A stretch of DNA of 64,000 nucleotides from G965267425 sp965267425 (GTDB lineage: Bacteria; Bacteroidota; Bacteroidia; Flavobacteriales_E; Vicingaceae): the NCBI GenBank assembly GCA_965267425.1, contig OZ253959.1:1736001-1800000 (forward strand). Reading direction: 5' to 3'. This document shows positions 8,987 to 17,126 of the stretch, piece after piece (positions within the stretch are counted from its first letter, which is position 1; each line of letters starts with the position of its first letter). Under the pieces are notes generated by a model, which was not told where the DNA came from, searched no databases, and saw only the letters and a program-made list of their open reading frames with translations. Both the position numbers and the translations under genes were made by a program.

Positions 8987-9062
8987 TTTGATTGAATTAT
9001 TAATGCAACTATATGGTTGCAAATATAATCAATCCATTTATTTATGCAACTTTTCTGTTGCG

Positions 9063-9902
9063 TTAATTTTTCAGGCTCACGTATTTGGCGCTAACCCATG
9101 CCTCTTTCTGAACTGCAATTCGATACCAGTTGCCTTTCTTCTTGAGCACTTTTACCTCTGTAGATTTAGAAATAGATCCCACTTTTTCGGCCGTTGCTGA
9201 AGGCTTATTGCGCATGTTCAGCTTGCTCGCCGTTACTTTACCATAAAACGACTTGTTATCCAATTGATCATCTTTGGCATCCTCATCTGCCCTTCCTTCC
9301 ATTATCTTCTGTTGAATCTTTTGTAAGGGGAACGCTGGTCCAGGATCAATCTTCCGACCTTTGGAAATATCTTCGTGGCCAACTATTTCCTGGATTCCAT
9401 AATGTGTTTTAAGAGCTGCACATATCTTTTGAACGGCATCCAATTGTTTCTCTGTAAACGTCTCCCAAGCCTGCTCTGAATTGCCATGTTTATGTTGAGC
9501 CAGAACAACATTGTTTTCATTTATCTTTTTACCAAAATGAGTGTAATAGCCTGTATTTCTTTTTTGCAATACTCCTGCATTATCTAGTTCAATACCCAGA
9601 CTAAATGAATTCATGCCACTTCTTCCCTTCCATTTACTTCTTCCAGCATGCCATGCGATTCTGTTGAAAGGAACTAATTGGACTATTTTGCCATTTTTGC
9701 CTATTACGATGTGTGCGGAAGCACTGGCCTCCTTGTTTTTTAACCAACTCACAGAAGAACTCAACGACCCTCCTGCCGTATAATGAATAACAATAGTATC
9801 CGGTAAATTATCTTTAAATGCAGCACCCATGTTTGGACTTTTATCCAACACTATATTTTCAGCTTGATGGGTTGAGGTTAATATATGATTGACGATTTTC
9901 AT
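9063..9902 (-). CDS. N-acetylmuramoyl-L-alanine amidase with SH3 domain
   Basis: 279 residues. The amidase_2/PGRP domain (about 30-195) has zinc ligands and catalytic residues in context: DTIVIHYTAGGSLSSSVSWL (first His), RIAWHAGRSKWKGRSGMNSF, SLGIELDNAG, and IVGHEDISKGRKIDPGPAFP (His and the late Asp). A bacterial SH3 domain follows (about 215-279: KVTASKLNMRNKPSATAEKV ... VSAKYVSLKN). It cleaves the bond between MurNAc and the stem peptide. No signal peptide is seen, so it may be released by another route. It lies 77 bases after the carotenoid operon on the same strand. Confidence 0.9.
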   Translation of the reverse strand: MKIVNHILTSTHQAENIVLDKSPNMGAAFKDNLPDTIVIHYTAGGSLSSSVSWLKNKEASASAHIVIGKNGKIVQLVPFNRIAWHAGRSKWKGRSGMNSFSLGIELDNAGVLQKRNTGYYTHFGKKINENNVVLAQHKHGNSEQAWETFTEKQLDAVQKICAALKTHYGIQEIVGHEDISKGRKIDPGPAFPLQKIQQKIMEGRADEDAKDDQLDNKSFYGKVTASKLNMRNKPSATAEKVGSISKSTEVKVLKKKGNWYRIAVQKEAWVSAKYVSLKN

Positions 9903-9979
9903 TGCAATGGAGTTAAATCAACGGAGGTCATTGCTGAAAATAACTATTATTCGTCAGCCATCAAAAAACGATCATTGGG

Positions 9980-10660
9980 TTATTTAGGTGCAAACTTCCA
10001 TTCCATCAACAGGATTGTCCCGAGAATCATTCCCATAGCGTAAAAAATATCTTCTACGGGTATGGTGAACAGTCTCCATCCAATGTGTTGGTCTGGATTG
10101 TATGCAACCACTTCACCTTCAATGAAGCTTCCCGTTAATATTCCATTTACGATTAAAAATGGGACAAGTAAAATGAAAAATGAAATGTAAAAGGTTTTCA
10201 GTATCTCAGGCCTTTTCATCAATGTTATCAAGAGAATTGACCCAGTTACCAATGAATTGATTACTGTATACCACTTGCTGTAGAAAAAGAAAATGGATAA
10301 TACAAAAAGGATCAGCAACAATCGACTGATGTTAACTGCCATAGCTTGAGGAATTCGCCATGATTTACAATTCAATTCAATCACATAATGCGTGAACACA
10401 CACGCATATGGAATGCAAATAAAAAACAACCATTCTTCAATAGGGAGATGCAGAAACGATATTCCAACTAAGTACTCCTGATTGAAACTCCAATACCCCA
10501 AATAAGAGAAGATAACATCCCACAGCAGGTAAATTCCCGATATCACCATAAGTGAAGGCCAGAACTGCTTCCATTTCTGATGGAATTTGATTTTCGGATG
10601 GAAAGAAAAAAGAAAGGGTAAGCTTATACTTGCTAAGTCAAGAAATAAGTACAAAGACAT
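9980..10660 (-). CDS. crtY: Lycopene beta-cyclase, fused CrtYc/CrtYd type
   Basis: 226 residues and about seven membrane helices. Two lycopene-cyclase half domains are visible: one with LVGISFLHLPIEEWLFFICI and one with WRLFTIPVEDIFYAMGMILG. The P-x-E-[ED]-x-x-F motif in each half is the hallmark of the CrtYcd / fungal-type cyclases, which cyclise both ends of lycopene to give beta-carotene. It is unrelated in fold to the FAD-dependent CrtY. Last gene of the carotenoid operon, 7 bases after crtZ. Confidence 0.9.
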   Translation of the reverse strand: MSLYLFLDLASISLPFLFSFHPKIKFHQKWKQFWPSLMVISGIYLLWDVIFSYLGYWSFNQEYLVGISFLHLPIEEWLFFICIPYACVFTHYVIELNCKSWRIPQAMAVNISRLLLILFVLSIFFFYSKWYTVINSLVTGSILLITLMKRPEILKTFYISFFILLVPFLIVNGILTGSFIEGEVVAYNPDQHIGWRLFTIPVEDIFYAMGMILGTILLMEWKFAPK

Positions 10661-10667
10661 CGATTGG

Positions 10668-11111
10668 TTATTTGCTTTCCCTAAAATACTTTAACGGGAC
10701 CAGCAGCATTCCAAAACATTGTCCTTCCTCTTTACCCAAATGCTTATGATGAACCTTGTGGGCCCTTCGAATTGCTCGAAAATAGAAATTGTTGCTGTTT
10801 CTAAACCACTTAAATCGGCGATGAATAAAAACATCGTGAACTAAAAAATAGCAAGCGCCATATGCAGTCACGCCAAGACCAATGGCCAGCCAGAATGGAT
10901 TGCTCAGCCATGTCCCTATGAGAATGGAAGCCATTCCGGGAAAAGCAAAAATTAAAAAGAATGCATCATTCTTTTCAAAAAATGTCTTGTTGGTGTGGGT
11001 ATGGTGATCTTCATGTAAATGCCACAAAAAGCCATGCATCACATATTTATGTGTGAACCATGCCACAAATTCCATAAAGAAGAATGTTCCGAAAAATACT
11101 AGTAGCGTCAT
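10668..11111 (-). CDS. crtZ: Beta-carotene hydroxylase
   Basis: 147 residues of the fatty-acid-hydroxylase superfamily, a diiron membrane enzyme. The His clusters are visible in order: HKYVMHGFLWHLHEDHH (about 21-37), a later His in FLVHDVFIHRRF, and RRAHKVHHKHLG (about 115-126). It adds hydroxyl groups at C3 and C3' of beta-carotene, giving zeaxanthin. Four membrane helices fit the hydrophobic stretches. It is 9 bases downstream of idi and 7 upstream of the cyclase. No ketolase (crtW) is seen, so zeaxanthin is the expected end point of this operon. Confidence 0.92.
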   Translation of the reverse strand: MTLLVFFGTFFFMEFVAWFTHKYVMHGFLWHLHEDHHTHTNKTFFEKNDAFFLIFAFPGMASILIGTWLSNPFWLAIGLGVTAYGACYFLVHDVFIHRRFKWFRNSNNFYFRAIRRAHKVHHKHLGKEEGQCFGMLLVPLKYFRESK

Positions 11112-11120
11112 AACCTCATT

Positions 11121-11663
11121 TTAAATGGTCAAATTCCGTTCTTCCATTTCAGAATACCTCTTGATTACCTTTGGAATTAATAATTTGAACCAAGCCGTAA
11201 AACTTTTGGGTTCCATCACTAATTTCTCACTTAATTTTTGCGTGGATATCCATTCAAATTCACTTGCCTCTTCTTGATTGATGATGGGATCTTCATCACA
11301 TATTCCAAAAAACACATGATCATATTCGTTTTCAATCAAACCATTATCCAATTCAGCATAATATTTAAACTCCAACATTTTGCTTAGCTGACAAGCCAAT
11401 CCCATTTCTTCCAACAATCTTCTCGTGGCTGCATCTTCGGCGTTTTCTTCCGGATAAGGATGACTGCAACAGGTGTTTGACCACAAGCCTTCTGAATGGT
11501 ACTTACCCTCGGCTCTTTTTTGTAACAACCATTCACCATTTGAATTGAAGATAAAAACCGAAACTGCTCTGTGCAATATCCCTTCTTCATGCGCTTGAAG
11601 TTTTGGCATTTCACCTAATACCTCATCATTTTCATTCACTACTATTACATGAGCTTCTTTCAT
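11121..11663 (-). CDS. idi: Isopentenyl-diphosphate delta-isomerase, type I
   Basis: About 180 residues with the Nudix fold of type I IDI. Catalytic and metal residues are in place: HRAVSVFIFN, LLQKRAEGKYHSEGLWSNTC (Cys nucleophile region, T-C-C-S-H-P), RRLLEEMGL and the ENEYDHVF glutamates. It interconverts IPP and DMAPP, feeding prenyl precursors to the carotenoid pathway. The ATG at 11663 avoids overlap with the upstream ORF ending at 11665; an in-frame ATG at 11675 is the alternative. Confidence 0.93.
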   Translation of the reverse strand: MKEAHVIVVNENDEVLGEMPKLQAHEEGILHRAVSVFIFNSNGEWLLQKRAEGKYHSEGLWSNTCCSHPYPEENAEDAATRRLLEEMGLACQLSKMLEFKYYAELDNGLIENEYDHVFFGICDEDPIINQEEASEFEWISTQKLSEKLVMEPKSFTAWFKLLIPKVIKRYSEMEERNLTI

Positions 11664-11664
11664 A

Positions 11665-12174
11665 TCACCTCTCAATAAACGACATCAATTTCACTTGATG
11701 TACTTGTCCTATGTTTTTTGATGCCAATAAATTTTCCACAAAGGTAGAAATCCATTCTTCTGAAAGACCTGAAAATCGGATATGCTTGATAAAATGGTCG
11801 AAGTCTTCTTCGATATTATCGTTGTATCCCAAAAATCCTGGAGTATTTAGTTGGATCAACATCCTTAAATAACGAAGTTCGGCATTATGTGGCTCCATTT
11901 CTATGGCTCGTTCAATTTTTTCTTTGCCTTCCTTGAAATGAATGTACTTGGTCAACACAAAAAAGCTATGATCCGCCAGCATTGCGTCACTAATCCCTTG
12001 ATATCCAAGAACTAGTGCGCTATCTGAACCAATGGATAAATCTGTTATTTCAGTCAACGCTTGTTCCGATTTCATATTATCATGAAAAGAGCTTCTTACG
12101 TCATATGCATAACGCGTTTCAGAACCTGCAGAAACCATTACAGAGAGTGACCAGATGAAAGCTGAGAGATTCAT
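11665..12174 (-). CDS. Uncharacterised protein of the carotenoid operon
   Basis: 169 residues, family not named. A short hydrophobic N-terminus (LSAFIWSLSVMVSAGSE) may be a signal peptide. The rest is helical, with a TPR-like stretch: ALVLGYQGISDAMLADHSFF, then KIERAIEMEPHNAELRYLRM, then an NTPGFLGYND segment. It overlaps the 3' end of crtB by 4 bases and ends 2 bases before idi, so it is translated with the pathway enzymes. Its place suggests a role in carotenoid assembly or delivery, but nothing in the sequence proves this. Confidence 0.8.
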   Translation of the reverse strand: MNLSAFIWSLSVMVSAGSETRYAYDVRSSFHDNMKSEQALTEITDLSIGSDSALVLGYQGISDAMLADHSFFVLTKYIHFKEGKEKIERAIEMEPHNAELRYLRMLIQLNTPGFLGYNDNIEEDFDHFIKHIRFSGLSEEWISTFVENLLASKNIGQVHQVKLMSFIER

Positions 12175-13010
12175 AACAAATTGAGTTTAACATTGACATA
12201 TGACCTCACCAACAAGGTCATTTTCATGTAATTTTTGATTCGGATTCTGGTGGAAAGAATTTCACCAGAAGGTGTTCTTTTTAATTTCTTCAGCAGCTGA
12301 CGGTAATAGATGTATGCTGTATAGACACCAAACCTGGATGTCTTTGGCAACAATACAATGCCAAATCTGGCATCGCGAAAATCCTGTTCAATTTCGTCCA
12401 CAATGGGTTTCATGGATTCGTCATCGAGGTTGTCAAAATCAACACCGGGAAAATAACTTCGGTTTAAAATCTCAACATCGTCCTTCAAATCTCTTAGAAA
12501 GTTGACCTTTTGAAACGCCGAACCCAACTTCATGGCACTGAATTTCAATAAATCGTATTGCTCATCATCACCATTGACAAATACTTTTAGGCACATTAAC
12601 CCTACTACATCGGCTGAACCATAAATGTATTCATCTATTTCTTCCTTGGTTCGATAGTTCTGCTTATCCAAATCCATTTTCATACTACTTAAAAAAGAAT
12701 CAACCAATTTCAGAGGGATGTTATACTTTTTTACAGTGAGTTGAAAAGAGTGTAAAATCGGATTAAGGCTAATACCGGATTCCATCGCTTCATAAAAGTC
12801 TTTTTCAAATTTGTTCAGCAAGGCCTCCTTGTCGTAATCATGAAAGGTATCGACAATTTCATCTGCAAATCGGACAAAGCCATAAATGCTGTGAATTGCT
12901 TTTTTGACGGATGGAGACAATAGGTTTGTTGCCAAATTAAAAGATGTACTGTATTTAGCCGTTACCTTTTTACTTAGATCAAATGCCAAATTATGATACA
13001 AGGACATCAT
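12171..13010 (-). CDS. crtB: Phytoene synthase
   Basis: About 279 residues from the ATG at 13010; the frame reaches 13052, but that would overlap crtI by 62 bases. Both Asp-rich Mg-binding motifs are present: FVRFADEIVDTF (D-E-I-V-D) and VNFLRDLKDDVEIL (D-L-K-D-D). It condenses two geranylgeranyl-PP into 15-cis-phytoene. With the chosen start it still overlaps the end of crtI by 20 bases. A GGPP synthase gene (crtE) is not in the window and must lie elsewhere. Confidence 0.93.
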   Translation of the reverse strand: MMSLYHNLAFDLSKKVTAKYSTSFNLATNLLSPSVKKAIHSIYGFVRFADEIVDTFHDYDKEALLNKFEKDFYEAMESGISLNPILHSFQLTVKKYNIPLKLVDSFLSSMKMDLDKQNYRTKEEIDEYIYGSADVVGLMCLKVFVNGDDEQYDLLKFSAMKLGSAFQKVNFLRDLKDDVEILNRSYFPGVDFDNLDDESMKPIVDEIEQDFRDARFGIVLLPKTSRFGVYTAYIYYRQLLKKLKRTPSGEILSTRIRIKNYMKMTLLVRSYVNVKLNLL

Positions 13011-14478
13011 AGTTTTTTGATTTATGGTTCTTAGAAACTTGTTGAGCTGCAATTTTACCGGAAATCAGGGCCGGTGGTACCCCTGGTCCCGGTACGGTCA
13101 ATTGACCTGTAAAATATAAGCCTTTCACTTTTTTACTTTTGATTCCAGGGCGCATGAACGCGGTCTGACTTAAGGTATTTGCCATTCCATAGGCATTTCC
13201 TTTATACGAATTGTAGTCTTGTATGAAGTCTTGAACAGAATAACTGTGGGTAAATTCCACCGCATCTTTTAGTGATTGCCCGGACAAGCGTTCCATTCGA
13301 TCCAAAATTTGATCGAAATACTTCATCGCGTAGTCATCTCCTCCACCTAAACCAGGTGCAAGTGGAATGAGAAAAAATCCAGATTCTTTACCTTCTGGAG
13401 CGCAGGATGTATCAGTCATACTTGGAAAATTTGCGTAAAACAATGGAGCCTTTGGCCATGCCGGCTCGTCATAAATTTCTTTAGCGTGGTGATCAAAATC
13501 TTGATCAAAAAATAAATTGTGATGTCGTAAGTTTTTTAACTTTTTGTTGAATCCTACAAAGAATAACAAGGCTGATGGAGCAAACGTACGTGTCTCCCAA
13601 TACTTTTCGGAGTAGCCTCTTAGTTCAGAAGGTAATAAGGATTCCGTAAATTGATAATCAGCTCCACTCAGAACAACATCTGAAGCAATGTTTTGCCCAT
13701 TGATTTTCAGTGACATCACTTTACCATTTATGGAGCCTATTTCTTCAATAGCGGAATCTGTATGATATTCCACACCCAATTCCTTTCCTAAAGCCACCAT
13801 GGCTTCCACTACACTGTGCATTCCCCCTTTAGGATACCAAGTGCCTAGCGCAAAGTCAGCATAGTTCATGATATTGTAGAAAGCCGGTGTATTTTGAGGC
13901 TTGGCACCCAGAAACAAAACCGGAAATTCCAATACTTTCCTAAGTCGCTCATTTTGAAAGCGGTTTCTTACCTGGTATCGGACAGAACTAAAAAACTGAT
14001 TTAACTTCCCAACAGTTTGTGCATTGATCAATTCCAATGGAGATTGCCCAGGTTTGTAAACCAGGTTTTCCATGGCTACTTTGTAATTGTAACCAGCTTC
14101 ATCAATAAATTTTTTAAGCTTGACGCCACTTCCCGCTTCGATGGATTCAAATAAAGAAGAGATACCTTCCATGCCGGAGGGTATCTCTAAAGAAGTCTGA
14201 TCTTCGAAAAACACCTTATAGGCAGGAGATAATTGCTCTAATTCATAAAAATCAGATGGATGCTTGCCAAAATCTCCAAAGAATCGTTCAAATACATCGG
14301 GCATCCAATACCAACTAGGTCCCATATCAAATACGAAACCATTTGTTTTCAATTGTCTAGCCCGACCTCCTAATTCAGCATTTTTTTCGAAAACATGAAC
14401 TTCAAAACCTTGTTTTGCCAAGTAGCATGCCGCCGAGAGGGACGAAAACCCTGATCCTATGATGTGTATTTTTTGCAT
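12991..14478 (-). CDS. crtI: Phytoene desaturase
   Basis: About 495 residues from the ATG at 14478, chosen because the FAD-binding strand begins at once (KIHIIGSGFSSLSAACYLAK, then VHVFEKNAELGGRAR). The open frame extends 11 codons further upstream without homology. The C-terminal signature GLYFTGQLTVPGPGVPPALI is typical of bacterial CrtI. The enzyme introduces double bonds into phytoene to give lycopene. It begins 48 bases after the MerR-family regulator and is probably read from the same promoter. Confidence 0.95.
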   Translation of the reverse strand: MQKIHIIGSGFSSLSAACYLAKQGFEVHVFEKNAELGGRARQLKTNGFVFDMGPSWYWMPDVFERFFGDFGKHPSDFYELEQLSPAYKVFFEDQTSLEIPSGMEGISSLFESIEAGSGVKLKKFIDEAGYNYKVAMENLVYKPGQSPLELINAQTVGKLNQFFSSVRYQVRNRFQNERLRKVLEFPVLFLGAKPQNTPAFYNIMNYADFALGTWYPKGGMHSVVEAMVALGKELGVEYHTDSAIEEIGSINGKVMSLKINGQNIASDVVLSGADYQFTESLLPSELRGYSEKYWETRTFAPSALLFFVGFNKKLKNLRHHNLFFDQDFDHHAKEIYDEPAWPKAPLFYANFPSMTDTSCAPEGKESGFFLIPLAPGLGGGDDYAMKYFDQILDRMERLSGQSLKDAVEFTHSYSVQDFIQDYNSYKGNAYGMANTLSQTAFMRPGIKSKKVKGLYFTGQLTVPGPGVPPALISGKIAAQQVSKNHKSKNYDVLVS

Positions 14479-14526
14479 TTTGTTTAAACAAAGTAATGAA
14501 TCGTTAAACAAAAAAGCAAATATTTT

Positions 14527-15429
14527 CTACATTTTGTTGATAAAATCTCTCAGATCGCTAAACAATTCTATGGAATTCCAATTGCTTTTAGGCTCAACAA
14601 ACCTTGAATTTCGGCCTAAAACGCTAAGACGGTTGCTTTCGCTTGTTAACAATGTGTTATTCACTTCCTCAAGGTAAGATTGAACTTCTTCAGGGCGAGG
14701 AAAAACGGTAAAGTAGGTTACAAAATGAATGGGGCATTTGAGATCCAGCAATACCTTCAAACTATTTAATGGCACACTGGAACCTAAATAAGCAGAATGA
14801 TATCCTTTGAGCACCAATTCATAAAGGATGTACAATAATCCCAAATCATGAATTTCATGATCGGGAAGATACAGCACAAACATTTGAGCGTCTTTATCTG
14901 GAGTCTTTTGTTGAACCCGTTCAATATTGATTTGAAGTTTTTGTTTGATTAGATTGGAGACAAAATGCTCATGGGCTGGAGTAATGGAATTAGAAGTCCA
15001 TTCAATTCCTACCTGATGAAGAAAGGGTACAAAAATATCAATGAACACCTCTCTAAATGAGATTTCCGCTAACATGCGATTATATGTCTGCTCAAATAAA
15101 CTTTGATCAAAATTTAACATAGCCAACTTGAGGGAGGATAGAAATTGCTGCTTATCAGCCTTCTTCATTATCTGCTCTTTGACACTTTCAACAAGAGCTG
15201 AAGAATCCATTCCGGCAATTTTGGAAATCTTCATGCCAGACTCATAGAGCAACGTCACATTCAACAACTTCTTCAAATTGTCTAAATCATACAAACGAAT
15301 GTTTGAATCCGTACGCTGCGGCTCCAGGATTTTATATCTCTTTTCCCAAATTCGTATGGTATGCGCCTTAATTCCGGACAGATTCTCTAAGTCTTTTATA
15401 GAGAATTCTGAATTAATATTGTTTAACAT
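14527..15429 (-). CDS. MerR-family regulator with B12-binding domain (CarH-like light sensor)
   Basis: 300 residues from the ATG at 15429. An upstream in-frame ATG at 15450 lies inside the -7 promoter box and is not used here. The MerR winged helix is at about 8-70 (FSIKDLENLSGIKAHTIRIW, then the R-Y-K-I-L-x-P-x-R-T turn). A helical bundle carries W-x9-E-H (Trp144, Glu154, His155), and the Rossmann part has E-x-H-x-x-G (Glu192, His194, Gly197). In CarH these bind adenosylcobalamin, which dissociates the repressor in light. First gene of the carotenoid operon, so light-induced carotenoid synthesis is the likely role. Confidence 0.88.
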   Translation of the reverse strand: MLNNINSEFSIKDLENLSGIKAHTIRIWEKRYKILEPQRTDSNIRLYDLDNLKKLLNVTLLYESGMKISKIAGMDSSALVESVKEQIMKKADKQQFLSSLKLAMLNFDQSLFEQTYNRMLAEISFREVFIDIFVPFLHQVGIEWTSNSITPAHEHFVSNLIKQKLQINIERVQQKTPDKDAQMFVLYLPDHEIHDLGLLYILYELVLKGYHSAYLGSSVPLNSLKVLLDLKCPIHFVTYFTVFPRPEEVQSYLEEVNNTLLTSESNRLSVLGRNSRFVEPKSNWNSIELFSDLRDFINKM

Positions 15430-15432
15430 AAT

Positions 15433-15463
15433 CGCATATATATTAGACAAATATACTTATGCG
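15433..15463. promoter_or_regulatory. Candidate operator: inverted repeat over the regulator's promoter
   Basis: CGCATA at 15433-15438 and TATGCG at 15458-15463 are perfect inverted repeats separated by 19 bases, centred on 15448, the edge of the -7 box. A dyad in this place fits autorepression by the MerR/CarH-like protein encoded just downstream. It was found only by inspection; binding is inferred. Confidence 0.4.
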
Positions 15464-15478
15464 TTTGGATTATTCAAA
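15448..15478 (-). promoter_or_regulatory. Bacteroidota-type promoter of the carotenoid operon
   Basis: Read on the minus strand, TTTG (15478-15475), 19 bases, then TATATTTG (15455-15448) match the -33 TTTG / -7 TAnnTTTG consensus with near ideal spacing. Transcription would start near 15441, about 12 bases before the ATG at 15429, which supports that start codon. Confidence 0.7.
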
Positions 15479-15491
15479 ATTTAATTTTTAT

Positions 15492-15755
15492 CTATTCAAT
15501 TTCATCAATGGATTCTATGATGATGGCAATCATGATGTTCCAATATTGCATTTTCAGACGCATGCTTTCTGTTTCATGATATTTCAACATGTAGTCATTG
15601 ATCATTTTCATATTGTGTTTCAATAGTTCATCTGACTGTATGGTTTGAGCATAGCGCATTAGCTTTCGAACGACAAGACGCAATTTTTGTTTATTCCCAA
15701 ATGGAATCGATAGCGCTGATTCCTTAAACGAAGTAAGAACAGTGTAATTTTTCAT
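15492..15755 (-). CDS. Small hypothetical protein
   Basis: 87 residues from the ATG at 15755; the frame extends 11 codons further. No family recognised. It is predicted all-helical and basic in the middle (KQKLRLVVRKLMRYAQTIQS), with an amphipathic C-terminal helix (YWNIMIAIIIESIDEIE). It has no Cys and no clear membrane segment. It ends just before the carotenoid-operon promoter on the same strand. Whether it is expressed is uncertain, but the composition is protein-like. Confidence 0.5.
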   Translation of the reverse strand: MKNYTVLTSFKESALSIPFGNKQKLRLVVRKLMRYAQTIQSDELLKHNMKMINDYMLKYHETESMRLKMQYWNIMIAIIIESIDEIE

Positions 15756-16009
15756 GTATAAAAAACTTGTCAAACCGGAGAATTGCAATGTTAACTTAGA
15801 GAACGAAAAATAAATTAAGTGCTTCCCTAATATTTTGTCTTTGGAAAATATATTTCACCTCATATTCGACTGTAACAAGTGATTTCTGGGGTTCCTAAAT
15901 TGAATTTTTAGGATAAATAAAATGAGGTGTAAACAATTGATGAGGCCTTTTCATTTCAATTCAATATTATCAAAATCAGTAATTTCGACTCAAACAGACA
16001 GGCCTGAAA

Positions 16010-17065
16010 ATGGACAAGTATTATAGAATTCTTGGCGTACAAAAGGGAGCTTCATTAGCTCAAATCAAACAGGCCTATAGAAAAAAGGCAAAAGAGTACC
16101 ATCCTGATGTCAGCAAAGACAGTAAGGCCCGTGAAAAATTCATCTTAGTCAATGAAGCTTGGGAGTTTTTGCAAAATGAAAAGACCGGCAAACATTACAA
16201 CGCCAAGAAGGAAGCGTATACTTCAGCATCTCAGGATCCTTATTACCGAAACAAAAGAAACAATTGGCAGGAAAATCAGCAGAAGGAAGCTCAACGCAGA
16301 GCACGTCAACATGCCAAAATGAAATATGAAGAATTCTTAAATTCTCATTACTACAAAACTGCTCAAGCGCTGGATAACATTGCAAATCATGTGGCCTTGT
16401 TGTTTGCGGCAAGTTTTCTCATCATTATCCCAATTTTCCTGCTGTTTTTTGAAGGCTTGTCCGGATTTCTTGCCAGTGTTTTTGTCATTTTAATCACCTT
16501 GCCTTTTTGGCGCCAATTGTTCAGCAAAAAACCTCAAATCAATCCTTTTTTGGCGGCCCATTCCCTCCTTCATTTATTTAAAATACCGTCGGTTCAACTC
16601 ATTGTGTTAAACCTGACGAATTTGTATGTATTTCTTAAAATTGGTTTATCTACCTTGATTCCTTTGTATGGGTTGATTGGAATTTATTTGGTTGCATGGA
16701 GTATTGGATGGTTGTCTGTGAAATTCAATAAACGACGGAATTCTCTAAAAGTTGCAACTATTGGTACTTGGTCTTTGATTTCCGTTTCAATCTTGTTGAC
16801 CGTCAATTTTATTTTCTCCAATCAGTCAGCAGAGGAGTCTTATGAGTTTAAGTTTGATTCGAAAGCGTTTAATCAATCTGACTTTGTTGTGCCGTCCAAC
16901 GAAAAATCCACATTCATCTATCTTGAAAACGATCAATATCAATTGTATCCTGGCTTAAGGGTGTTTTTAGATTTCAGAGAATTACAAGGAAAAAATCACA
17001 TCAAGTATAAATTTGAAACAGGTTTATTGGGAATTCGAGTATTGAAAAATCACACTTTTTATTGA
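16010..17065 (+). CDS. J-domain (DnaJ-like) membrane protein
   Basis: 351 residues. The J domain is at 1-66 with the catalytic His-Pro-Asp in KAKEYHPDVSKDSKAREKF, so it should stimulate an Hsp70 (DnaK). A charged linker (about 70-115) leads to hydrophobic segments at about 127-163 and 190-270, with a soluble tail of ~80 residues. It lacks the Gly/Phe, zinc-finger and C-terminal domains of DnaJ proper, so it is a specialised J protein, perhaps recruiting DnaK to the membrane. The mscS gene follows after 61 bases on the same strand. Confidence 0.88.
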   Translation: MDKYYRILGVQKGASLAQIKQAYRKKAKEYHPDVSKDSKAREKFILVNEAWEFLQNEKTGKHYNAKKEAYTSASQDPYYRNKRNNWQENQQKEAQRRARQHAKMKYEEFLNSHYYKTAQALDNIANHVALLFAASFLIIIPIFLLFFEGLSGFLASVFVILITLPFWRQLFSKKPQINPFLAAHSLLHLFKIPSVQLIVLNLTNLYVFLKIGLSTLIPLYGLIGIYLVAWSIGWLSVKFNKRRNSLKVATIGTWSLISVSILLTVNFIFSNQSAEESYEFKFDSKAFNQSDFVVPSNEKSTFIYLENDQYQLYPGLRVFLDFRELQGKNHIKYKFETGLLGIRVLKNHTFY

Positions 17066-17126
17066 CAATTGAAAGAATTCTTTTTCGCTGTCAGCATTTA
17101 TCTTTTATATTCATAAAAAAAACGAA

